Assembly: GCF_014204515.1 (NCBI RefSeq)
Contig: NZ_JACHLI010000019.1
Coordinates: 62,001 to 126,000, forward strand
Length of the DNA stretch: 64,000 nucleotides
Direction of reading: 5' to 3'
Source of the DNA: Pseudomonas nitroreducens
GTDB lineage: Bacteria; Pseudomonadota; Gammaproteobacteria; Pseudomonadales; Pseudomonadaceae
The translations under genes were made by a program, and so were the position numbers. Positions 52,271 through 59,718 of this stretch are shown in pieces. The notes under the pieces are model-generated. The model did no database searches. It saw only the letters and a list, made by a program, of their open reading frames with translations, and was not told the origin of the DNA. How positions within the stretch are numbered: position 1 is the first letter of the stretch; the number at the start of each line of letters is the position of its first letter.

Positions 52271-54676
52271 TCAGCGCAGCACGGCTGGGCCCTCCCGGCC
52301 AGCCACCGCCGCCGCCTCTTCGGCGGTCAGCAGTGCCGTGCGCGGCACCTCCATCAGGCGCGCGCAGGCGGCCAGCACGTGGGCCCAGGTGCAACGGTTG
52401 GCGAACAGCATCCCCGCCTCATCCAACGTGCCTCCCTGGTTGCGATAGCCCAGCACCGCCGTCTTCAAGGCATCCGGCAGGATCGGCCAGAGGTGCCCGC
52501 GGGCCACTTCCGGGCGCATGTGGGTGAGCAGCACACGGCGCTCGCAGTGATCGGGGAACAACCGCGCAGCCAGCGATTCGTCCGCCAGCGCCGGCAGCTC
52601 CCAGTTGTCCCGCGGTGCGCGGAAACGTCCCGGCTCCTGCAGGTAGACCAGCCGGTACGGATAGCCGGCCTCTTCCAGCCGCAAGGCGGCACGGCGCATC
52701 TCCGCCAGTTGGTAGCTGCCATTGGCGATCAGCAGGAGCGGCTCGGCACCGGGATGCTCGTCCAGCAGGATCGCGCCCTCGCGCGCCAGCTGTTCGGCCT
52801 GGGCCTGATTGAACACCGCCTGGCGTTCGCGCTTGGGCGCGACGATGCAGGCCAGTTGTCCGCGGCTGCGATAGATGTCCGGCAACAGCGCCAGCAGGCT
52901 GTTGTGATCGGCGGGAAAGACTACCCGAACCATGTCACTCATCTCGCCCAGCAGCGCTTCGCAGAAGGTGGTGTCCTGGTGCGACTGCTGGTTCTTGCCG
53001 TTCTCCCAGGTGTGCGAGGTCGCCACCAGCGGCCAGCCGAGCCAGCCCGCCGGGCGCCCGGCCTCCTTCTGCTGACGGGCGAAGATCAGCGTCTGCCGCA
53101 CGGCGCCGAGCATCTTCACGCAGAACGCCTCGTAGCTGGCCACCAGGTTCAAACCGCCCTGGTTGGCCAGGCAGGCAGACACCACCGCCTCCTCGTTGAG
53201 CGCGGTGATGATCCGCCCGTCCACCGCCTCCAGCTCGCTTTCCGGCTCGCTCACCCGATGCCGCAGCGCCTTGAGCACCCCGCCCAGGCGGTTGCTCGCC
53301 AGCTCGTCGGGGTTGCCGACGCGGGCGCGCAGGTCCGGGTTGGCGCCGCACAGCTCGACGTAGAAACGATCCAGCGCGGCCATGGGCGAGCATTCGTCGC
53401 TGCGGTAATGCAGCAGCGGAATCGAAGGTTCGATGGGCCGACGCACGGCCAGCGGATTGTCCCGCTCCAGCACCCGACCGCTGCGCGAGGCGGCGAACAG
53501 CCCGCAGGCTTGCGCCAGCTCTTCCGGCTCGACCCACAAGGGCGCCGCGTGCTGGTTGAACAGCTCACGTGCCTCGGCGTCCTCGCTGGGATTGCCCGGC
53601 AATGGCAGGTTGTGCGCGGCGTTGCTGCCGGCGCCGTAGAAGCCGTAACCCTTGGTCGTCTCGGCGATGCCGTAGGGCATCGGCAGCGGATAGCGCAGGA
53701 TGCCGCGCTCCTTCTCATCGACCCGGTGCTGCAGCCGCTCTTCCATTTCCCACAGGGCACAGACGAAGGCTGCCGGGTCGCGGCCGTCGAAGCTGATCGG
53801 GTCGAAACCGCAGCGGCGCAGGTGCTGCTTGAATCCCTCCAACCCTTCGTGGGTACCCAGGTCCGTGCGTTGCTCGATGCGCCGGCCATTGGCGATCATC
53901 ACCGGCAGTGCCGCGCCGCAATCCTCGGCACGCCACCAGCGGGGAATCCAGTCGCTGCCACGCTGCTCCTCGGCGGCACCGTCTGAGAGGAAGGCCACCA
54001 GCGTTTCGCCGGGCAACGGCATGTGCGCGTACATCAACTCGGCGAACCCGAGATAGCCCCCTTCGGCAATGCCGCCGGCGGTATGCGGGTTGACGTGGCT
54101 ACCCAGAGGCGCGGCCACCTTGCCTTCCGGCGTCTGCACGTAGCTGTAGAAATCCTGCACCAGCCGATCCAGCCCGGCTTCGCCATTGCCGTAGGCAGCG
54201 GCCTGCTCCGGGTGCAGGTTGCCGGTGAGCACGTTGAGCGCATCGATCGCCGCCACGCAGTGGCCCTGCCCCATCAGCCAGCCGCGGGTCTTGCCGCTCA
54301 AGGCATTCAGGGCGAGATAACCGGCGTAGGCCGGCACCATGTTCAACGCACCACCGGTATGGCCTTCGGGCTGCGCCTTGAAGTCGTCGGCCTGCAATGG
54401 CGCGCCGTCTAGGCGGACACGCCGGGCGTAGGTCATGTGCGCCACCAGCCAGAGGCCGGCGCAGGTCAGCCGGTCCAGCGCGCCGAACAGCCGGTAGACG
54501 CAGGCCAGGTCCGGCTGCAGGCCGTACTGGACCAATTGATGAGCGATACGGAAGACCGCCGCCTGGGTCTGCGGGCTATGCTGAAGCGGTCCGCGGCCTT
54601 GCCGCCAACGGGCATATTCCGGCTGCGCCGCCGCGTGGCTGGCGAGTTCCTCGGGACTGGGCAGTATCTGTGGCAT
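52271..54676 (-). CDS. Divergent phosphoketolase-family (TPP) protein
   Basis: This is an 801-residue protein aligned by eye with xylulose/fructose-6-phosphate phosphoketolases along its whole length. Recognisable are MGQGHCVAAIDALNVLTG (canonical GPGHGGPA), SHVNPHTAGGIAEGGYLG (canonical SHVAPETPGSIHEGGELG), GNPDELASNRL and SHQDTTFCEALL (canonical SHQDPGF). The TPP pyrophosphate motif usually GDGEAETG reads SDGAAEEQRG, so cofactor binding is altered. The neighbours are a beta-CASP nuclease and a LOG protein, not sugar genes. It could be a working but unusual phosphoketolase or a paralogue with another reaction. PA3613 is the PAO1 counterpart by recall. Confidence 0.8.
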   Translation of the reverse strand: MPQILPSPEELASHAAAQPEYARWRQGRGPLQHSPQTQAAVFRIAHQLVQYGLQPDLACVYRLFGALDRLTCAGLWLVAHMTYARRVRLDGAPLQADDFKAQPEGHTGGALNMVPAYAGYLALNALSGKTRGWLMGQGHCVAAIDALNVLTGNLHPEQAAAYGNGEAGLDRLVQDFYSYVQTPEGKVAAPLGSHVNPHTAGGIAEGGYLGFAELMYAHMPLPGETLVAFLSDGAAEEQRGSDWIPRWWRAEDCGAALPVMIANGRRIEQRTDLGTHEGLEGFKQHLRRCGFDPISFDGRDPAAFVCALWEMEERLQHRVDEKERGILRYPLPMPYGIAETTKGYGFYGAGSNAAHNLPLPGNPSEDAEARELFNQHAAPLWVEPEELAQACGLFAASRSGRVLERDNPLAVRRPIEPSIPLLHYRSDECSPMAALDRFYVELCGANPDLRARVGNPDELASNRLGGVLKALRHRVSEPESELEAVDGRIITALNEEAVVSACLANQGGLNLVASYEAFCVKMLGAVRQTLIFARQQKEAGRPAGWLGWPLVATSHTWENGKNQQSHQDTTFCEALLGEMSDMVRVVFPADHNSLLALLPDIYRSRGQLACIVAPKRERQAVFNQAQAEQLAREGAILLDEHPGAEPLLLIANGSYQLAEMRRAALRLEEAGYPYRLVYLQEPGRFRAPRDNWELPALADESLAARLFPDHCERRVLLTHMRPEVARGHLWPILPDALKTAVLGYRNQGGTLDEAGMLFANRCTWAHVLAACARLMEVPRTALLTAEEAAAVAGREGPAVLR

Positions 54677-54801
54677 CTCGGCTCTCCCTGGGTAGTCCTG
54701 GAAAGTCTAGGTCGCCACGGATCGGACCGGCGCTGACATGTATCAACGACCGTCCCGACCAATCAGGCAAGGCTGAAAGAGAATTCCGACAAGGAGACGA
54801 C

Positions 54802-56223
54802 ATGGCGCTTCTCACCTTCATCGGCGCGATCCAGGAAGTCACCGGTTCCTGCTACCTCCTGGAAACCCGCGACGGCGTCCGCGTCCTGCTGGAGTGCGGC
54901 ATGCGCCAGGGGCGCAGCGGCAACCAGGGCACCCGTGACAACGAGGCGAACAACCGTACGCCGTTCCCCTTCGACCCGAAGGAACTGGACGCCGTGGTGC
55001 TGTCCCACGCCCACCTGGACCACAGTGGCCTGCTGCCGCGCCTGGCAAAGGAAGGCTTCAAGGGGCCGATCTACGCCACCGAATCCTGCTGCGACCTGCT
55101 GGAGCTGATGCTGATGGACTCGGCGCACCTGCAGGAGCGGGACGCCGAGTGGGAGAACAAGTGGCGCTCGCGCCTGGGCAAGCCGCCGGTGAAACCCCTC
55201 TACACCGTGGAGGACGCCTCCCGCGCGCTGAACCAGCGCCGCCGCGTCAGCTACGGCAGTACGGTGGACGTGGCGCGTGGCATCCGCGTGACCTTCCACA
55301 ACGCCGGGCACATCCTCGGCTCGGCCATCGTCGAGATCGAGATCCACGAGTTCGGCTCGACCCGCCGCCTGGTGTTCTCCGGCGACCTGGGCAGCACCTG
55401 CTCGCCGCTGATGCGCACGCCGACGCCGCTGACCCGCGCCGATGTCGTGCTGCTGGAGTCCACCTACGGCGACCGCGATCACCGCGACGCCAACGACACC
55501 CTGCTGGAGCTGGCCGGCATCCTCCAGCGCGCGCAGAACGACGGCGGCAACGTACTGATCCCGTCCTTCGCCGTGGGCCGCACCCAGGACCTGATCTACT
55601 ACCTGGGGCGCTTCTACCAGGAAGGCCGCCTGCCGCAACAGGTCGTCTACCTCGACAGTCCCATGGCAGCGCGCGCCAACAGCATCTACCTGCAGCACAT
55701 CGGCGAGATCGCCGACGTCGACCGCGAATACATGCGCGGTACCGGCACGGCCCAGGTTGGCGAGTGGCTGCCGATCCTGCGCACGACCCAGAGCGCCGAC
55801 GAATCCATGGCGCTGAACCGCATCAAGAGCGGCGCCATCATCATCGCCGGCAGCGGCATGTGTACCGGCGGACGCATCGTCCACCACCTCAAGCACAACC
55901 TCTGGCGCGAGGAGTGCCACGTCGTCTTCCCAGGCTTCCAGGCCAAGGGCACCCTGGGTCGCGCCATCGTCGAAGGGGCAGAAACGGTGCGCATCCTGCG
56001 CCAGCGCATCAGCGTCAAAGCGCAAATTCACACCCTCGGCGGGTTCTCCGCCCATGCCGGACAATCGCAATTGATTCAGTGGGTTGGCCACTTCGAGAAC
56101 AAACCCGAGCTATACCTGATACATGGCGAGCGGGAAAAGATGGACACGCTCAAGGGCGCGCTCCAGGATCGCCTGAACTGGACGGCCAACATTCCGGAGC
56201 CCGGAGACCGGATCGCCATCTGA
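54802..56223 (+). CDS. Beta-CASP metallo-beta-lactamase-fold ribonuclease-like protein
   Basis: This is a 473-residue protein of the CPSF/YSH1 type. It contains the metal motif SHAHLDHSG (H-x-H-x-D-H), a downstream His in NAGHILGSA, Asp in SGDLGS, the beta-CASP region with GSGMCTGGRIVHHL, and the RMMBL C-terminal motif GGFSAHAGQSQL. Family members cut or trim RNA using two zinc ions. AAGGAG sits 6 bases before the ATG at 54802. It is divergent from the phosphoketolase-like gene and precedes a LOG gene by 166 bases. Confidence 0.87.
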   Translation: MALLTFIGAIQEVTGSCYLLETRDGVRVLLECGMRQGRSGNQGTRDNEANNRTPFPFDPKELDAVVLSHAHLDHSGLLPRLAKEGFKGPIYATESCCDLLELMLMDSAHLQERDAEWENKWRSRLGKPPVKPLYTVEDASRALNQRRRVSYGSTVDVARGIRVTFHNAGHILGSAIVEIEIHEFGSTRRLVFSGDLGSTCSPLMRTPTPLTRADVVLLESTYGDRDHRDANDTLLELAGILQRAQNDGGNVLIPSFAVGRTQDLIYYLGRFYQEGRLPQQVVYLDSPMAARANSIYLQHIGEIADVDREYMRGTGTAQVGEWLPILRTTQSADESMALNRIKSGAIIIAGSGMCTGGRIVHHLKHNLWREECHVVFPGFQAKGTLGRAIVEGAETVRILRQRISVKAQIHTLGGFSAHAGQSQLIQWVGHFENKPELYLIHGEREKMDTLKGALQDRLNWTANIPEPGDRIAI

Positions 56224-56389
56224 AATCGAGGCCTCAGCGACTGTCACACCCCGCGTGCCAGACTGCGCAGGCCTCCTGCTGAACCCTGTGCGTGCGGCGA
56301 GCGCCAACGCGATACCGCCAGAGCCACCTTGCGTGGCCGGCGCCGCCCATGGACAGGCGATCAGGGGTTGATGAACAAGGAGTATCAAC

Positions 56390-57463
56390 ATGCCCTACGA
56401 GCCTGACGACTACCTCTCCAGACACTTCCAGACCAGCGGCACCGACCTTGCGCAGAAGATCGACGAACTGGCTGCGCTGGCCGCTCCCGGCGACAGCCGC
56501 AACCTGCCGCTGTACCGCGAGATGCTCACCACCGTCGCCCGCATGGCCCAGGCCGACCGCAACCGCTGGGACGCCAAGATCATGCTGCAGACCCTGCGCG
56601 AGATGGAGCACGCCTTCGCCACCCTGGAGCAGTTCAAGCGTCGCCGCAAAGTCACGGTGTTCGGCTCGGCGCGTACGCCGGCCGACCACCCGGTCTACAC
56701 CCTGGCCCGCGAGCTGGGCGAAACCCTGGCCCGCTACGACCTGATGGTCATCACCGGCGCCGGCGGCGGCATCATGGCCGCCGCCCATGAAGGGGCCGGG
56801 CTGGAAAACAGCCTCGGCTTCAACATCACCCTGCCCTTCGAGCAGCACGCCAACCGCACCGTGGACGGCACCGGCAACCTGCTGTCGTTCCACTTCTTCT
56901 TCCTGCGCAAGCTGTTCTTCGTCAAGGAAGCCGACGCGCTGGTGCTCTGCCCCGGCGGCTTCGGCACCCTGGACGAAGCGCTGGAAGTGCTGACCCTGAT
57001 CCAGACCGGCAAGAGCCCGCTGGTCCCGGTGGTGCTGCTCGACCAACCGGGCGGGCATTACTGGGATCACGCCCTGGAGTTCATCAAGGAGCAGTTGGAA
57101 GACAACGGCTACATCCTGCCCAGCGACATGAGCCTGATGACGCTGGTGCACAGCGCCGAAGAGGCCGCCGAGGAAATCGCCCAGTTCTACAGCAACTTCC
57201 ACTCCAGCCGCTGGCTCAAGGACCGCTTCGTGATTCGCCTGAACCATCCGCTGAGCGTCCGTGCCCTGCAGTTGCTGGAACAGGAATTCGGCAGCCTGTG
57301 CGTCAGCGGCGGATTCCACCAGCAGCCCTACAGCGAGTCGGAACTGGACGAACCGGAGTTCTCCCACCTCACCCGCCTGGCCTTCGCCTTCAACGGCCGT
57401 GCCCAGGGGCGCCTGCGGGAGCTGCTGAACTTCATCAACCAGCCGGAGAACTGGGAACGCTGA
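56390..57463 (+). CDS. LOG-family (TIGR00730-like) protein, long form
   Basis: This is a 357-residue protein. The core Rossmann domain shows VFGSAR, TGAGGGIMAAAHEG and the family motif PGGFGTLDEALE (PGG-x-GT-x2-E), used by LOG enzymes to release cytokinin bases or other nucleobases from nucleoside monophosphates. It has about 85 extra N-terminal and 90 C-terminal residues compared with short LOG proteins, placing it near the PpnN/YgdH-like group of nucleotide 5'-monophosphate nucleosidases. (p)ppGpp control, known for PpnN, is only a speculation here. A terminator follows. Confidence 0.85.
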   Translation: MPYEPDDYLSRHFQTSGTDLAQKIDELAALAAPGDSRNLPLYREMLTTVARMAQADRNRWDAKIMLQTLREMEHAFATLEQFKRRRKVTVFGSARTPADHPVYTLARELGETLARYDLMVITGAGGGIMAAAHEGAGLENSLGFNITLPFEQHANRTVDGTGNLLSFHFFFLRKLFFVKEADALVLCPGGFGTLDEALEVLTLIQTGKSPLVPVVLLDQPGGHYWDHALEFIKEQLEDNGYILPSDMSLMTLVHSAEEAAEEIAQFYSNFHSSRWLKDRFVIRLNHPLSVRALQLLEQEFGSLCVSGGFHQQPYSESELDEPEFSHLTRLAFAFNGRAQGRLRELLNFINQPENWER

Positions 57464-57481
57464 TTTCCAGAGCTGGAGAAC

Positions 57482-57509
57482 AAAAAAGGCACCCGATGGG
57501 TGCCTTCTT
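57482..57509. terminator. Bidirectional terminator LOG/recX
   Basis: AAGGCACCC/GGGTGCCTT with a GAT loop, T-rich on both strands; ends only 3 bases from the recX stop. Confidence 0.85.
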
Positions 57510-57512
57510 CGT

Positions 57513-57977
57513 TCAATCATCCGTTCGCCGGCCACTCAGCAGTCGGCTGATCGCTTCCATCGAGTAGCCGCGATAACTCAGGAACCGCCCCTGCTGGGCT
57601 CGTTCGCGGGCATCCTGCGGCAGCCGGGCGAACTTGCGACGCCAGACCTCACGCAGGTTTTCACTCCAGTCGACACCCGACTCGCTCAGCGCTTCGTCGA
57701 TCTCGCCACGGGGCAAACCGCGCTGCGACAGCTCCTCGCGAATCCGCATCGGACCGTAACCGGCCCGCGCACGGCTGGCGATGTAGCTTTCCAGGTAGCG
57801 GCTTTCATTGAGCAACCCCTCCTCGGCCAGACGGTCGAGGGCGGGGTCGATCAGGTCCTGCGTCGCGCCGCGCTGCCGCAGCTTGCGCGAGAGCTCCGCC
57901 CGGCCATGCTCGCGTCTTGCCAGCAGGTCCATGGCGACCCGTCGCACTGCGACGGGGTTATCGAGCTCAGCGGTCAT
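57513..57977 (-). CDS. recX: RecA regulatory protein RecX
   Basis: This is a 154-residue helical protein of the RecX family, which binds and limits RecA filaments. Family features include AMDLLARREHGRAELSRKLR, LIDPALDRLAEEGLLNESRY and RGYSMEAISRLL at the end. It begins 5 bases after the recA stop and shares the SOS-induced transcript. Confidence 0.93.
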   Translation of the reverse strand: MTAELDNPVAVRRVAMDLLARREHGRAELSRKLRQRGATQDLIDPALDRLAEEGLLNESRYLESYIASRARAGYGPMRIREELSQRGLPRGEIDEALSESGVDWSENLREVWRRKFARLPQDARERAQQGRFLSYRGYSMEAISRLLSGRRTDD

Positions 57978-57982
57978 GGCGA

Positions 57983-59038
57983 TCAGTAGTCGGCTTCAGC
58001 TTCCGCTTCGGCTTCGGCCGCAGCGAGCTCGGCCTTGGTCGGCGGGGTCTGCTTGGACAGCAACTGATCACGGATAGCCTTGTCGAGGGTGTTGCAGATC
58101 TCGGTGTTGTCTTCCAGGAACTTGGCGGCGTTGGCCTTGCCCTGACCGATCTTGCTGCCCTGGTAGCTGTACCAGGCGCCGGACTTCTCGATCAGGCCCA
58201 GCTGGACGCCCAGGTCGATGATCTCGCCGGTGCGGTAGATACCACGGCCGTACATGATCTGGAACTCGGCCTGACGGAACGGCGGAGCGACCTTGTTCTT
58301 CACGACCTTGACGCGGGTTTCGCTGCCGACCACCTCGTCGCCTTCCTTCACCGCGCCGGTACGGCGGATGTCGAGACGCACGGAGGAGTAGAACTTCAGC
58401 GCGTTACCACCGGTGGTGGTTTCCGGGTTGCCGAACATCACGCCGATCTTCATGCGGATCTGGTTGATGAAGATGACCAGGCAATTGGCGTTCTTGATGT
58501 TGCCGGTGATCTTGCGCAGCGCCTGGGACATCAGACGGGCCTGCAGGCCGACGTGCTGATCACCCATCTCGCCTTCGATTTCGGCTTTCGGTACCAGAGC
58601 CGCCACGGAGTCGACGATGATCACGTCGACGGCGTTGGAACGCACCAGCATGTCGGTGATTTCCAGGGCCTGTTCGCCGGTGTCCGGTTGGGACACCAGC
58701 AGATCATCGACGTTGACGCCCAGCTTGCCGGCGTAGTCCGGGTCCAGTGCGTGCTCGGCATCGACGAAGGCGCAGGTGGCGCCGATCTTCTGTGCCTGGG
58801 CGATGACCGACAGGGTCAGCGTGGTCTTACCCGAGGATTCCGGACCGTAGATCTCGACAATACGGCCGCGCGGCAGACCGCCGATGCCCAGCGCGATATC
58901 CAGGCCCAGCGAGCCGGTGGAGATGGCGGGGATGGCCTGGCGCTCATGGTCGCCCATGCGCATGACCGCGCCTTTGCCGAATTGGCGTTCGATCTGTCCC
59001 AGGGCCGCGGCCAGGGCGCGCTTCTTGTTGTCGTCCAT
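57983..59038 (-). CDS. recA: Recombinase A
   Basis: This 351-residue protein drives homologous strand exchange and SOS induction (LexA co-protease). Walker A GPESSGKT is at residues 65-72. The L1/L2 loop regions (EGEMGDQHVGLQARLMS and NQIRMKIGVMFGNPETTTGG) are intact. The acidic C-terminal tail AEAEAEAEADY is typical. The start at 59038 gives MDDNKKRALAAALGQIERQF. A perfect LexA box lies 43 bases upstream of the start. Confidence 0.97.
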   Translation of the reverse strand: MDDNKKRALAAALGQIERQFGKGAVMRMGDHERQAIPAISTGSLGLDIALGIGGLPRGRIVEIYGPESSGKTTLTLSVIAQAQKIGATCAFVDAEHALDPDYAGKLGVNVDDLLVSQPDTGEQALEITDMLVRSNAVDVIIVDSVAALVPKAEIEGEMGDQHVGLQARLMSQALRKITGNIKNANCLVIFINQIRMKIGVMFGNPETTTGGNALKFYSSVRLDIRRTGAVKEGDEVVGSETRVKVVKNKVAPPFRQAEFQIMYGRGIYRTGEIIDLGVQLGLIEKSGAWYSYQGSKIGQGKANAAKFLEDNTEICNTLDKAIRDQLLSKQTPPTKAELAAAEAEAEAEADY

Positions 59039-59080
59039 TGAAGTCCTCGCGAAGTCAGGCGGCCGGGCGGCCACGAACAA

Positions 59081-59096
59081 CTGTATAAGTAGACAG
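59081..59096 (-). promoter_or_regulatory. LexA (SOS) box of recA
   Basis: CTGTATAAGTAGACAG fits CTGT-N8-ACAG exactly and lies in the short gap between recA and pncC, positioned to control recA-recX. Confidence 0.92.
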
Positions 59097-59123
59097 TATT
59101 ATTCCACAGGGCAAGCCGCTCGC

Positions 59124-59636
59124 CTACCCCTGGATTGGATTTTCCCCATCCGCCAGTCGCAACAGCCCATCCAGAGCGGTCGCCACGGCCTGCCGGCGCA
59201 CGGCTTCCCGATCGCCGGCGTACAGACGGCGTTCGCTGAACAGCTGTTCGCCTTTCTTCCAGGCCAGCCAGACGGTGCCTACCGGCTTCTCGGCGGAACC
59301 GCCATCCGGCCCGGCAATGCCGCTGACCGCCACAGCGATATCCGCCCCGCTGCGCGGCAAGGCGCCAGCGACCATGGCCTCGACCACTTCCCGGCTCACC
59401 GCACCGACCTGCACGAACAGTTCGGCCGGGACATCCAGTTGGCGAGTCTTCTGGCTGTTGGAGTAAGTGACGTAGCCGGCCTCGAACCACGCCGAGCTGC
59501 CGGCAATCCGCGTGATCGCCTCGGCGATGCCGCCGCCGGTGCAGGATTCGGCAGTGGTCACGCGCAGTCTGTTGGCTTTCAGTCGTTCGCCAAGACGGGC
59601 AGAGAGATCGGTAATAGAGGAATCGGTAACGGGCAC
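59124..59636 (-). CDS. pncC: Nicotinamide-nucleotide amidase (CinA C-terminal domain)
   Basis: This is a 170-residue stand-alone CinA C-terminal domain. The signature TAESCTGGGIAEAIT contains the catalytic Ser, and VSGIAGPDGGSAEKPVGTVW follows. PncC deamidates nicotinamide mononucleotide for NAD recycling. It is upstream of recA on the same strand, the usual Pseudomonas order pncC-recA-recX, but recA has its own SOS promoter in between. It is divergent from mutS. Confidence 0.92.
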   Translation of the reverse strand: MPVTDSSITDLSARLGERLKANRLRVTTAESCTGGGIAEAITRIAGSSAWFEAGYVTYSNSQKTRQLDVPAELFVQVGAVSREVVEAMVAGALPRSGADIAVAVSGIAGPDGGSAEKPVGTVWLAWKKGEQLFSERRLYAGDREAVRRQAVATALDGLLRLADGENPIQG

Positions 59637-59718
59637 AGTGCGCTCCGGGGTTAAAGAAGGCCAGGCGGATACCGTACACTAGGCGCTTTTGCATGTTGAA
59701 GCCGGACAGCCAGAAGCC

